From: Acidimicrobiia bacterium
GTDB taxonomy: Bacteria > Actinomycetota > Acidimicrobiia > Acidimicrobiales > CATQHL01
Assembly (NCBI GenBank): GCA_009835395.1
Contig: VXXM01000011.1
Span: forward strand, 1-32,792
DNA length: 32,792 bases
Direction: 5' to 3'
Numbering within the stretch: the first letter of the stretch is position 1; each line of letters opens with the position of its first letter. Of this stretch, positions 16,136 through 24,134 are shown piece after piece. The notes below the pieces were generated by a model. That model searched no databases, was not told where the DNA came from, and was given only the letters and a program-made list of their open reading frames with translations. Both the position numbers and the translations under genes were made by a program.

Positions 16136-17578
16136 GTGAAGTCTGAGAACAGTACATCTGTTGGGGAACAGGAGGATCTGGCTCGGCGTGCTACCGAGTT
16201 GCAGCAGCAGGCCCGGGCCGCGGGGGCGGGCTGGGTGTCTCCCCGGAGTCGCACGGTCGCCGAGGCGGCGGCGTGCGGCGAGTTGGGTTTGGTGGGCTCA
16301 TCGGCGTCGGTGGGCGACAGCGGTTATGTGGGCTGCGGCGATTGCGGCTGCGGTCGCCCGGTGTGCGTGGGGTCGCTGGATGTGGAGTCGGTGCGGGTGG
16401 GGGAACTGCTGGATCTGATGGTGGACCTGGGCGAGGCCCGGGCCCGCCTTGAGGGCATGTTGATGTCCGTTGCCGGTGAGGTGGCGCGGCGCAATGGCTG
16501 GGAGGCCACGGCCTGGATGATGCGGGAGTACAACCGGGTGCCGTCGATCCAGGCCCGCGCCGAGGCGGGCTTGGCGCACACGCTGGTCGCCGAGGGGCGA
16601 AGTGAGACCCTCACGGCCCTGTGCGAGGGCGAGATCACGCTGTCCCATGCCCGGGTGGTGGCCCGCGCCGCCTACAAGGACCACGCCCGCAGCGAGGCCG
16701 ATCTGTTGGAGTTGGGCCGGGTGTATCCCTCCGATGTGGTGGCGCGCCACATGGTGATCCACGACAGGCCGGCGACCGATTCCACCGAAGGCGCAGCCGA
16801 GGACGACAAGTACGGCACCGGCCCGGTGGCGGAGGAACTGCGCGCCCAGCGCGACGAGCGGCGGGCCCGCATGTTCCAGGGCGAGGACGGCATGTGGCAC
16901 CTGTCGGCGCAGTTCGACTCGATCACCGGCAAGCGCCTGCACCAGATCTACCAGTCCGCCATGCGGGCCATGCGCATCCGTCCCGGCTCCGCCGAGAACA
17001 GCTACCCCCAGCGGGCAGCGGATGTCGTGGCTGAGCTCTTCGGCGGACACAGCGACTGCACCCGCCAGCAGACCAGCCTGCTGGTGCTGACCGACTACGA
17101 CCACGCCAGCGGCCATCTCACCAACCCGCGGCTGGACGACGGCACCCCGATCCCCGTCGAGGTAGCCGCAGAGTTGGCGGTGAACGCCAAGGTGATGCCG
17201 GTGATCTTCGACGCCAACTGGCAGAACATCGCCATCGGCACCAGCCGCAACCCCAACGAGGCCCAACGCATGCTGCTGGCGGCCCGCGACGGCGGCTGCA
17301 TCGGCTGTTCGGCGACGGTGGAGGAATCCGAGGGGCACCACATCAAGTTCTGGCGGGACGGCGGTCTCACCCTCGTCCCCAACCTGGCCCTGTTGTGCCA
17401 CTCCTGCCACGACCTCGTGCACGAACACGACTTCGAGGTCCAGATCCCGCCCGGCGGGCGACCCGAACTCCGACCGCCCGAGCATCTTCGCTGGGCGAAT
17501 CCTCAGCCTCCACCAACCCCATCCAACGGAACTGAGCAGCGGCACCGGCCGCATGGATTCCGGCCTCCGCCGGAATGA
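16136..17578 (+). CDS. DUF222 / 13E12-type protein with C-terminal HNH endonuclease domain
   Basis: This 480-residue protein belongs to the large actinobacterial DUF222 (13E12 repeat) family with a C-terminal HNH nuclease. The N-terminus is a low-complexity region with a Cys-rich patch (GYVGCGDCGCGRPVC). The helical DUF222 region follows (residues roughly 85-330, including GEITLSHARVVARAA and DSITGKRLHQIYQSAMRAM). The HNH module comes last: C388 and C391 in GGCIGCS, EGHHIKFWRDGGLTLVPN, and LLCHSCHDLVHEHDF. The HH, N and H residues with the four Cys fit a zinc-stabilised HNH nuclease. Function is not settled; these genes often behave like mobile or selfish nucleases. GTG at 16136 is chosen because TATAAT ends 7 nt upstream; an ATG 39 nt earlier lies before that -10. 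Its last codons lie inside a REP-like palindrome. Confidence 0.85.
   Translation: MKSENSTSVGEQEDLARRATELQQQARAAGAGWVSPRSRTVAEAAACGELGLVGSSASVGDSGYVGCGDCGCGRPVCVGSLDVESVRVGELLDLMVDLGEARARLEGMLMSVAGEVARRNGWEATAWMMREYNRVPSIQARAEAGLAHTLVAEGRSETLTALCEGEITLSHARVVARAAYKDHARSEADLLELGRVYPSDVVARHMVIHDRPATDSTEGAAEDDKYGTGPVAEELRAQRDERRARMFQGEDGMWHLSAQFDSITGKRLHQIYQSAMRAMRIRPGSAENSYPQRAADVVAELFGGHSDCTRQQTSLLVLTDYDHASGHLTNPRLDDGTPIPVEVAAELAVNAKVMPVIFDANWQNIAIGTSRNPNEAQRMLLAARDGGCIGCSATVEESEGHHIKFWRDGGLTLVPNLALLCHSCHDLVHEHDFEVQIPPGGRPELRPPEHLRWANPQPPPTPSNGTEQRHRPHGFRPPPE
17557..17576. repeat. REP-like palindrome at the 3' end of the HNH gene
   Basis: ATTCCGGC (17557-17564) and GCCGGAAT (17569-17576) are perfect 8-bp arms around CTCC. 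The wider sequence resembles the GGATTCC...GGAATGACG palindromic elements scattered through many bacterial genomes. The first T of the HNH stop codon is its last base, so the element forms the end of the coding sequence. It could also act as a transcription barrier. Confidence 0.6.
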
Positions 17579-17611
17579 CGCCAGGTGGCACCTCGGCGAG
17601 TCCGGCCATTC

Positions 17612-17630
17612 CGTATACTGTTTGTATTAC
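17612..17630 (+). promoter_or_regulatory. Promoter and possible operator of the toxin-antitoxin pair
   Basis: GTATAC and GTATTAC form an imperfect direct repeat, and CTGT/ACAG flank the second copy. TATTAC ends about 7 nt before the antitoxin GTG, the same spacing as other starts here. Ribbon-helix-helix antitoxins commonly bind such short repeats to repress their own operon. Confidence 0.4.
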
Positions 17631-17637
17631 AGCTGCG

Positions 17638-17877
17638 GTGCCGACACGATTCAGTTCCCGGCAGATCGAGACCATCGACCGTCTCGTCGCTGCGGGCATC
17701 GGCGACACGCGTTCGGCGGTGATCCGCCTGGCGGTCAAGCATCTCGCCGAGTCGGTCGAGCGAGAGCGCATCGGCAAGGCCATCGCCGACTCGTACCGGG
17801 CGCAGCCGCAAACAGTCGATGACGACGCCCAGGCGATGGCCAACGCGATTGCCATGACCGAAGCCGAGCCGTGGTAG
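17638..17877 (+). CDS. Ribbon-helix-helix antitoxin (MazE-like partner)
   Basis: The 79-residue product begins with PTRFSSRQIETIDRLVAAGI, followed by GDTRSAVIRLAVKHLAESVE, a strand-helix-helix layout typical of ribbon-helix-helix DNA-binding antitoxins. The charged C-terminal half (residues 45-79, ending AIAMTEAEPW) would wrap the toxin. GTG at 17638 is chosen over an upstream ATG at 17575, which lies inside the REP-like palindrome and the HNH reading frame, and because a -10-like TATTAC precedes it. Its stop lies inside the first codons of the toxin gene, the usual arrangement for a coupled pair. It should neutralise the MazF-like toxin and repress the operon. Confidence 0.8.
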   Translation: MPTRFSSRQIETIDRLVAAGIGDTRSAVIRLAVKHLAESVERERIGKAIADSYRAQPQTVDDDAQAMANAIAMTEAEPW

Positions 17878-18182
17878 CCCAAGGCGAACTGTGGCTCATG
17901 GAGCCGCCCAACCAGAAGCGTCGCCCGGCGCTGGTCGTCTCACGTGACGAGGCGATCCCCGTGCTCAACAACGTGGTCGTGGCGCCGGTGACGAGCACGA
18001 TTCGCTCGATTCCGACCTGTGTCCCGGTCGGACCGGACGAGGGGATCGACCGCGACAGCGTCGTATCGTTCGACAATCTCGCCACGGTGCCGAAGTCGGT
18101 CCTCACGCTGAGGCTCGGGCAACTGGATGGGGTCGGGCGCCTCCGCATGTGTGACGCGCTCCGGGCAATGGCCGACTGCTGA
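17871..18182 (+). CDS. MazF/PemK-family endoribonuclease toxin
   Basis: MazF-family toxins cut mRNA or stable RNA at short sequences and arrest growth. The 103-residue protein has the family pattern: QGELWLMEPPNQKRRPALVV, the strand NNVVVAPVTSTIRSIP, then a DSVVSFDNLATVPKSVL block and a C-terminal helix ending ALRAMADC. The Arg-Arg-Pro at residues 17-19 and the VTST segment (residues 40-43) match the active-site positions. GTG at 17871 overlaps the antitoxin stop by 7 nt, so the pair is translationally coupled. It lies directly before the SOS-regulated mutasome cassette but does not share its promoter. Confidence 0.87.
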   Translation: MVAQGELWLMEPPNQKRRPALVVSRDEAIPVLNNVVVAPVTSTIRSIPTCVPVGPDEGIDRDSVVSFDNLATVPKSVLTLRLGQLDGVGRLRMCDALRAMADC

Positions 18183-18210
18183 ATCCCATCTCCCGGCTCG
18201 GGGGCCGGAT

Positions 18211-18239
18211 TTGCCAGAGACGAACATACGTTCGATACT
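18211..18239 (+). promoter_or_regulatory. SOS promoter of the mutasome cassette: -35, LexA box, -10
   Basis: TTGCCA (18211-18216) and GATACT (18234-18239) are separated by exactly 17 nt. The perfect palindrome CGAACATACGTTCG (18221-18234) fills most of the spacer and touches the -10. This is the CGAAC-N4-GTTCG LexA box known from actinobacteria and Bacillus. LexA bound here would block RNA polymerase directly. The -10 ends 6 nt before the ATG at 18246, implying a leaderless transcript. Confidence 0.9.
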
Positions 18240-18245
18240 GGTCGG

Positions 18246-19097
18246 ATGGCCGAACCGGAGAACACCCCGGAGAACCTCGCTGCTGAGGACCTGGCCCGCA
18301 GTGGGCGGGATCATCTGCGACTGCTCGGCGGGCGGGTCGCCCCGCTCACCGGTGCCCGCGAGCGGACCCTGCCGGTGTTGGATCCGCTGCGGGATCTGTT
18401 CGGTGACGGTGCCTTGCAGAGAGGGTGGGTGATCGCCGCCGGCGGTGAGGGTGCCACCTCGCTGGCTCTCGCCGTCGTCGCGGGTCCGTCGGCGGCCGGT
18501 TCGTGGACTGCGGTGGTGGGGGATCCCGGTCTCGGGCTCGCCGCGGCGGCCGAGGCCGGGGTGGTGCTCGAACGGCTCCTGATGGTCGACGCTCCAGGGT
18601 CCCGCGGCGCCGTCGAGGCCGTCGCCGCGCTGGTGGGTGCGGTGGACGTCGTGCTGGTGGGCTCGGGGGTCCGGCTCGGAGCGGCCGATCACCGCCGGCT
18701 GGCGACCCGGCTGAGGGAGCGGGGATCGGTGCTGATCCGCCTCGCTGAGGGCAGAGGACATGGCTCAGACCTGTGGGCGGGCGAGGCGAGATCGTCGAAC
18801 GGGTGGGCCGGCGACCCGCACGGCGCGGACGTGTGCCTGCGGGTCGTCTCATCGCACTGGAGTGGGCTGGAGGACGGCTGGGGTCTGCTGTGTTCCCGCC
18901 GCGTGTCGGTGCAGGTCACCGGGCGCGGCGCGGCGAGCCGGTCACGCTCGGTCGACCTGCTGCTGCCCGGCCCCGACGGTTCGCCGGTCCTGCTGGAGCC
19001 TGCCGCGGGAGATGCAACCACCCCGCTGCGGTCCACCGCTGAAGGATCGACCGACCTGGGGTGTCCGGGCGCCGGGGACGCAGCGGTCGTGGCGTGA
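18246..19097 (+). CDS. imuA': ImuA'-like RecA-fold mutasome accessory protein
   Basis: The 283-residue product fits ImuA', the RecA-related accessory protein of the actinobacterial ImuA'-ImuB-DnaE2 mutasome. It has a RecA-like start with a degenerate Walker A, AAGGEGATS (residues 64-72), that lacks the Lys needed for ATP hydrolysis. Strand WTAVVGDPGLGLAAAAEAGV and the segment VDVVLVGSGVRLGAADHRRL follow. Known ImuA' proteins bridge partners rather than act as recombinases, so the loss is expected. The C-terminal 60 residues look disordered. Identification rests strongly on gene order: imuB overlaps it by GTGA and dnaE2 follows. The LexA-box promoter immediately upstream implies induction by DNA damage. 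Confidence 0.85.
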   Translation: MAEPENTPENLAAEDLARSGRDHLRLLGGRVAPLTGARERTLPVLDPLRDLFGDGALQRGWVIAAGGEGATSLALAVVAGPSAAGSWTAVVGDPGLGLAAAAEAGVVLERLLMVDAPGSRGAVEAVAALVGAVDVVLVGSGVRLGAADHRRLATRLRERGSVLIRLAEGRGHGSDLWAGEARSSNGWAGDPHGADVCLRVVSSHWSGLEDGWGLLCSRRVSVQVTGRGAASRSRSVDLLLPGPDGSPVLLEPAAGDATTPLRSTAEGSTDLGCPGAGDAAVVA

Positions 19098-20704
19098 GCG
19101 CACCGGTCCGCACGCTCGTTGCCCGCTGTGAGCACTGGCCGGTGGTGGCGCTCGGGCACCCGCTCACCGAGCCGGTGGCGGTGGTGGCGGCGAGCCGAGT
19201 CGTGGCGGCCTCGGTGGCGGCTCGCAGCCACGGTGTGGTCCCGGGGCTCCGGTTGCGGACCGCGGCGGCCCGGTGCGTCGATCTAGTGGTGCGTGAGCGC
19301 GACCCCGCTCTCGAGGCCCGCGCCTTCGAGCCGGTCGTCGCGACCCTCGACGACGTCACCCCGGCCCTGGAGGTGTCGCGCCCCGGTACGTGCTCCTTCG
19401 CCGCCCGGGGGCCGTCCCGCTATTTCGGCGGTGACGAGGTTCTTGCCGGGATGGTCCTCGAAAGGGTGACGCAGGCCCTCGAGGGGCGCACCGGGGTGCG
19501 GATCGGCATCGCCGACGGTCCCTTCACCGCGGCGGTGGCCGCGGAGCTGGCGGATCCGGTACGCATCATCGAGCCGGCGTGCAGCGCCGCTTTCCTGGCA
19601 CCCCTGCCGGTGCGGATGCTGGGGTTGCCCGAACTCACCGACGTGCTGGTCCGCCTGGGCATCGACACTCTCGGCGCCTTCGCCGGCTTGCCCGCGGCCG
19701 ACGTCCTGGCCCGCTTCGGCACCGAGGGCCGGCGCGCCCATTGCCTTGCCGCCGGGAACGACGAGCGGCCCCTCACCCTCCGGGCGCCTACCCCCGACTG
19801 GTCGGTGAGCACCGAGTTCGACCCGCCCGCCGACCGCCTGGACCAACTGGCCTTCTGCGCCCGCGCCCTGGCTGAGCAACTGCAGCGGCGCCTCGAGAAG
19901 GCGGGGATGTCGTGTGTGCGGATCGCCGTCGAGGTCGAGACCGCCGAAGGCGAGAGCCTCGTGCGGCTCTGGCGCCACGAAGGGGGCCTGTCGGCCGGCG
20001 ACATGGTCGACCGGGTGCGCTGGTTCCTCGACGACCGCCCGGCTGGCTCCGGCGGTCCCCTGCCCGGTTCCGGCGGCCGCGCAACCGGTTCCGGCGGCCC
20101 GGCTGTCTCCGGCAACTTCCGGCCAAGCAGCGGGATCACCCGGCTGCGGCTCACCGCCGACGAACTGGCGCCGGCCCGGGGTCGCCAGCTGGGGTTCTGG
20201 GGCGGCGAGGCCGGGGCCGACGAGCGGGCGGTCCGGGTCGCCGCACACCTCTGCGGTCGCCTCGGCGCCGAAGTGGTCCGGGTTCCGGATCGGCGCGGCG
20301 GCCGCCATCCCGACGAGCAGTTCACTCTGGTGCCGGCGGCCGCGGTCGATCTCCGCGACCGGCGGCTCACCGCCGACGACCGCCCCTGGCCCGGAGGGCT
20401 GCCGGCCCCGTCGCCGGCGCGCCTGCTGGTTGTCCCGTGGCCGGCCGAGGTCCACGATGCGGCGGGGGATGCCGTGCGGGTCACGGGCCGGGGGTCGGTC
20501 TCGGCCCCGCCGGCCCGGCTGACAGTCGGCGGGCGGTCCTCTGCGGTGGTCGCCTGGGGCGGGCCGTGGTCCACCGAGGAGCGCTGGTGGGACCCCGGAT
20601 GCCGTCGCCGCCGGGCTCGCCTCCAGTTGCTCACCGGCGACGGTCTGGCCTGCCTCGCGGTCCTCGAGCGGGGCCGGTGGCAGGTGACCGCCGTGTGGGA
20701 CTGA
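19094..20704 (+). CDS. imuB: ImuB, Y-family polymerase-like mutasome hub
   Basis: ImuB is a catalytically dead Y-family polymerase homologue that recruits DnaE2 to the sliding clamp. The 536-residue protein opens with VRTLVARCEHWPVVALG, where the first catalytic Asp of active Y-family enzymes is absent. The second acidic cluster (SxDE) is also missing from the region before PSRYFGGDEVLA. Little-finger-like sequence follows. QLGFW at residues 365-369 sits where ImuB proteins carry their beta-clamp motif. A Gly/Ser/Pro linker with three GSGG units (nt about 20045-20100) precedes it. GTG at 19094 is chosen because it overlaps the imuA' stop (GTGA). dnaE2 begins 7 nt after its stop. Confidence 0.9.
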   Translation: MSAPVRTLVARCEHWPVVALGHPLTEPVAVVAASRVVAASVAARSHGVVPGLRLRTAAARCVDLVVRERDPALEARAFEPVVATLDDVTPALEVSRPGTCSFAARGPSRYFGGDEVLAGMVLERVTQALEGRTGVRIGIADGPFTAAVAAELADPVRIIEPACSAAFLAPLPVRMLGLPELTDVLVRLGIDTLGAFAGLPAADVLARFGTEGRRAHCLAAGNDERPLTLRAPTPDWSVSTEFDPPADRLDQLAFCARALAEQLQRRLEKAGMSCVRIAVEVETAEGESLVRLWRHEGGLSAGDMVDRVRWFLDDRPAGSGGPLPGSGGRATGSGGPAVSGNFRPSSGITRLRLTADELAPARGRQLGFWGGEAGADERAVRVAAHLCGRLGAEVVRVPDRRGGRHPDEQFTLVPAAAVDLRDRRLTADDRPWPGGLPAPSPARLLVVPWPAEVHDAAGDAVRVTGRGSVSAPPARLTVGGRSSAVVAWGGPWSTEERWWDPGCRRRRARLQLLTGDGLACLAVLERGRWQVTAVWD

Positions 20705-20711
20705 CGGGAAG

Positions 20712-23700
20712 ATGGGCTGGCACAATCCCGACGTCCCCTGGAGCGACATCGAGCGCCTCCTCTCGGACCGCTCCCTTCCGGACCGGACACCCGCAGGTCG
20801 TCCCGCCGACACTTGGGCGGGCGACGGGAACGACAGCCCGGCATGGTCACGCAAGCGGCGGGCGTACCGGCCACCCGCTGACTTGGAGCGCGGCGGGGGA
20901 TCGGTCCGCTACGCGGAACTGCACTGCCACTCCAACTTCTCCTTCCTCGACGGGGCCTCCCATCCCGAGGAACTGGCCGCCGAGGCGGTCCGCCTGGGGC
21001 TCGAGGCGCTGGCCATCTGCGATCACAACGGCTTCTACGGCGTCGTCCGCTTCGCCGAGGCCGCCGGTGCGCTGGGGCTCCCGACGGTCTTCGGCGCTGA
21101 ACTCACCCTGGCCCCGGAGGCATCCTCCTCGGCGAAGCCCGGCCGGCGCCGCCGGAAGGATCCCGAGCGCACCGGGGTCCCCGACCCCGGTGGCGTCCAC
21201 CTGCTGGTGCTGGCCCGCGATCCCCGTGGCTACGCGCTGCTGGCGCGAGCCATCAGCGAAGGTCAGCTGGCAGGGGCCAAGAATGCGCCCCGGATCGACT
21301 ACCAGCGCCTCGTTGCCCTCGGCGGGGCGGGCACGGGCGACCACTGGTTGATCCTCACCGGCTGCCGCAAGGGGGCGGTGCCGCGGGCCCTGGCAGCGGG
21401 AGGGATGACGGCCGCACGCCGGGCGCTGGAGCGGCTCACCGCCGACTTCGGCACCGCCAACGTGGCCGTCGAGCTGTGGGACCACGGGCTGCCCGGTGAC
21501 TCGGTGCGCAACGAGGCCCTCGCGGAGTTGGCAGCCGATGCCGGCCTGGCGCTCGTCGCCACCGGCAACGTGCACCACCACTCGGTGGACCGGCAGCGGC
21601 TGGCCGCGGCGCTGGCCGCGCTGCGGGCGCGCCGCAGCCTCGACGAGATCGACGGCTGGCTGCCGCCGGCCGGTCGGCACCTGCGCTCCGGCGCCGAGCA
21701 GGCGGAGCGCTTCGCCCGCTGGCCGGGAGCCGTCGAGCGAGCCGCCGACCTGGGGCGCCAGTGCGCCTTCGATCTGCAACTCGTCGCCCCCGATCTGCCG
21801 CCCTACCCCTGCCCCGACGGTCTGAGCGAGATGGTCTACCTGCGTCGACTCGTCGACGAGGGCGGCACCCGCCGTTACGGACCCCGCACCGCCGAGCGGG
21901 TGAGGGGCGCCTGGGCGCAACTCGACCGGGAACTCGATGTCATCGAGGTGCTCGGGTTCCCCGGCTACTTCCTGGTGGTGTGGGACATCGTGGAGTTCTG
22001 CCGCCGGTCCGGGATCCTCTGCCAGGGCCGCGGATCGGCGGCCAACTCGGCGGTGTGTTACGCCCTCGGCATCACCAACGTGGACGCCGTTTCGCTGGAT
22101 CTGCTGTTCGAGCGGTTCCTGTCCTCCGAGCGCGATGGGCCGCCCGACATCGACGTGGACATCGAGAGCGACCGCCGCGAGGAGGTCATCCAGTACGTCT
22201 ACGACCACTACGGGCGCCACCACTGCGCCCAGGTGGCCAACGTCATCACCTACCGCCCCCGCTCGGCGGTCCGTGATGCGGCCCGGGCCCTGGGTCACGG
22301 GGCGGGTGTTCAGACCGGGTTCTCCGAGCAACTCGACCGCCGGCGAGGCGTCCGGGAACAGACGGCCGACCCCGACAACTCGATCCCCTTACCGGTGCTC
22401 GAACTGGCCGCCGAGATTGAGCACTTTCCCCGCCATCTCGGGATCCACTCCGGCGGCATGGTCATCTGCGACCGGCCCGTCATCGAGGTGTGCCCGGTGG
22501 AGTGGGCGCGCAAGCAGGACCGCAGCGTCCTGCAGTGGGACAAGGACGACTGCGCCGCGGTGGGGCTGGTGAAGTTCGACCTGCTGGGGCTCGGGATGCT
22601 GTCGCTGCTCCGTTACGCCATCGATCTCATCGGTCAGTACGAAGGCATCGAGATCGACCTCGCCGCCCTGCCCCAGGAGCCCGAGGTCTACGAGATGCTC
22701 TGCGCCGCCGACACGATCGGTGTGTTCCAGGTGGAGTCGCGCGCCCAGATGGCCACGCTGCCCCGGTTGAAGCCCCGCTGCTTCTACGACCTCGTCGTGG
22801 AGGTGGCCCTCATCCGGCCCGGCCCCATCCAGGGCGGCTCGGTCCATCCCTACATCCGGCGCCGCAACGGCGCCGAGGCGGTCACCTACCCGCATCCGCT
22901 GCTGGAGGGGGCGCTCGCCAAGACCCTCGGGGTGCCGCTCTTCCAGGAGCAGCTCATGCAGATCGCCATCGACGTGGCGGGCTTCAGCGCTGCCGAGGCC
23001 GACCGGCTCCGCCAGGCGATCGGCTCCAAGCGCAGCCACCAGCGTCTGGAGCAACTGAAGGGCCGGTTCTTCGAGGGCATGGCGGCCAATGGCATCGACG
23101 GCGAGGTCGGCGAGCAGATCTGGCGGAAGCTGGACGCCTTCGCCAACTACGGCTTCCCCGAGAGCCACGCCGTGTCGTTCTCGTATCTCGTCTACGCCTC
23201 GTCGTGGATCAAGTACCACTACCCGGCGGCGTTCTGCGCCGCCCTGCTGCGGGCTCAGCCCATGGGGTTCTGGTCGCCCCACACCCTGGTGGGTGACGCC
23301 CGCCGTCACGGGGTCGTGGTGCGCACACCCGACCTCAACGCCTCGGCGGCGACCGCCGGCCTGGAGCGTGCGGAGGACTCCACCGGCGGTTGGGCGGTGC
23401 GGCTGGGCCTCGACTACGTGCGGGGCGTCGGCGAGGAGCTGGCCGCCGAAATCGACGCCGGCCGGCCCTACTGCTCGGTGGAGGACCTGCGCCGGCGGGT
23501 GCCGGCCGTCTCGGCCGCGGCCCTGGAGGGCCTCGCGATCGCGGGGGCGTTCGGCTGCTTCGACACCGACCGCCGCTCGGCGCTGTGGACGGCGGGGGCG
23601 CTGGCCCGGGCGGGCGCCGGCCACCTGCCCGGCGCCGTCAGTGGCGTCGAGGCGCCCCCGCTGCCGGCCATGTCGCCGGCGGAGGTCTCCCGGGCCGACC

Positions 23701-24083
23701 TCTGGGCGACCGGGGTGGCCCCCGACGGCCACCCCACCCGCTTCATCCGGGAAGAACTCGCCGCCGCCGGCGTGGTGACGGCTGCCCAACTGACCGACTG
23801 CAGCGACGGTGAGAGGGTGCTCGTAGGGGGAGTGGTGACGCATCGCCAGCGTCCCGCCACCGCCGGGGGCGTCACCTTCCTGAGCCTCGAGGACGAGACC
23901 GGGCTGATGAACGTGGTGGTCTCGCCGGGTTGCTGGCAGCACCACCGCAAAGTGGCCGGAGGATCGCCGGCGCTGCTGGTCCGGGGACGGCTCGAGCACT
24001 CCGAGGGGGTGCTGAACGTCGTCGCCGAGAGGCTCGAGGCGCTCCCGGTCAGCCGGGCTCCGGCCTCACGGGACTTCCGCTGA
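20712..24083 (+). CDS. dnaE2: Error-prone DNA polymerase DnaE2
   Basis: DnaE2 is a C-family polymerase used for translesion synthesis and SOS mutagenesis. The 1123-residue protein starts MGWHNPDVPWSDIERLL, typical of the family. The PHP domain begins near residue 66 (ELHCHSNFSFLDGASHPEEL, with H71 and H73, then AICDHNGFYG). The palm carries GRGSAANSAVCYALGIT and the catalytic aspartates D479, D481 and D483 in PDIDVDIESDRREEVI. The fingers include LKFDLLGLGMLS-like sequence (here VKFDLLGLGMLS), VEVALIRPGPIQGG and NYGFPESHAVSFSYLVYASSW. The C-terminus has a helix-hairpin-helix region and an OB fold (GERVLVGGVVTHRQRPAT onward). Length and motifs indicate an intact gene. It is the third gene of the LexA-controlled cassette. 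Confidence 0.97.
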   Translation: MGWHNPDVPWSDIERLLSDRSLPDRTPAGRPADTWAGDGNDSPAWSRKRRAYRPPADLERGGGSVRYAELHCHSNFSFLDGASHPEELAAEAVRLGLEALAICDHNGFYGVVRFAEAAGALGLPTVFGAELTLAPEASSSAKPGRRRRKDPERTGVPDPGGVHLLVLARDPRGYALLARAISEGQLAGAKNAPRIDYQRLVALGGAGTGDHWLILTGCRKGAVPRALAAGGMTAARRALERLTADFGTANVAVELWDHGLPGDSVRNEALAELAADAGLALVATGNVHHHSVDRQRLAAALAALRARRSLDEIDGWLPPAGRHLRSGAEQAERFARWPGAVERAADLGRQCAFDLQLVAPDLPPYPCPDGLSEMVYLRRLVDEGGTRRYGPRTAERVRGAWAQLDRELDVIEVLGFPGYFLVVWDIVEFCRRSGILCQGRGSAANSAVCYALGITNVDAVSLDLLFERFLSSERDGPPDIDVDIESDRREEVIQYVYDHYGRHHCAQVANVITYRPRSAVRDAARALGHGAGVQTGFSEQLDRRRGVREQTADPDNSIPLPVLELAAEIEHFPRHLGIHSGGMVICDRPVIEVCPVEWARKQDRSVLQWDKDDCAAVGLVKFDLLGLGMLSLLRYAIDLIGQYEGIEIDLAALPQEPEVYEMLCAADTIGVFQVESRAQMATLPRLKPRCFYDLVVEVALIRPGPIQGGSVHPYIRRRNGAEAVTYPHPLLEGALAKTLGVPLFQEQLMQIAIDVAGFSAAEADRLRQAIGSKRSHQRLEQLKGRFFEGMAANGIDGEVGEQIWRKLDAFANYGFPESHAVSFSYLVYASSWIKYHYPAAFCAALLRAQPMGFWSPHTLVGDARRHGVVVRTPDLNASAATAGLERAEDSTGGWAVRLGLDYVRGVGEELAAEIDAGRPYCSVEDLRRRVPAVSAAALEGLAIAGAFGCFDTDRRSALWTAGALARAGAGHLPGAVSGVEAPPLPAMSPAEVSRADLWATGVAPDGHPTRFIREELAAAGVVTAAQLTDCSDGERVLVGGVVTHRQRPATAGGVTFLSLEDETGLMNVVVSPGCWQHHRKVAGGSPALLVRGRLEHSEGVLNVVAERLEALPVSRAPASRDFR

Positions 24084-24121
24084 GCCCGGTGGCCTGGAAC
24101 GCAGCGGCGGCCGGCGACCGG

Positions 24122-24127
24122 TAGCCT
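24122..24127 (+). promoter_or_regulatory. Possible -10 element of dapA
   Basis: TAGCCT ends 7 nt before the dapA ATG, and no Shine-Dalgarno sequence is present. This fits a leaderless transcript starting at the ATG. No clear -35 is visible. Confidence 0.4.
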
Positions 24128-24134
24128 CGGCGCC

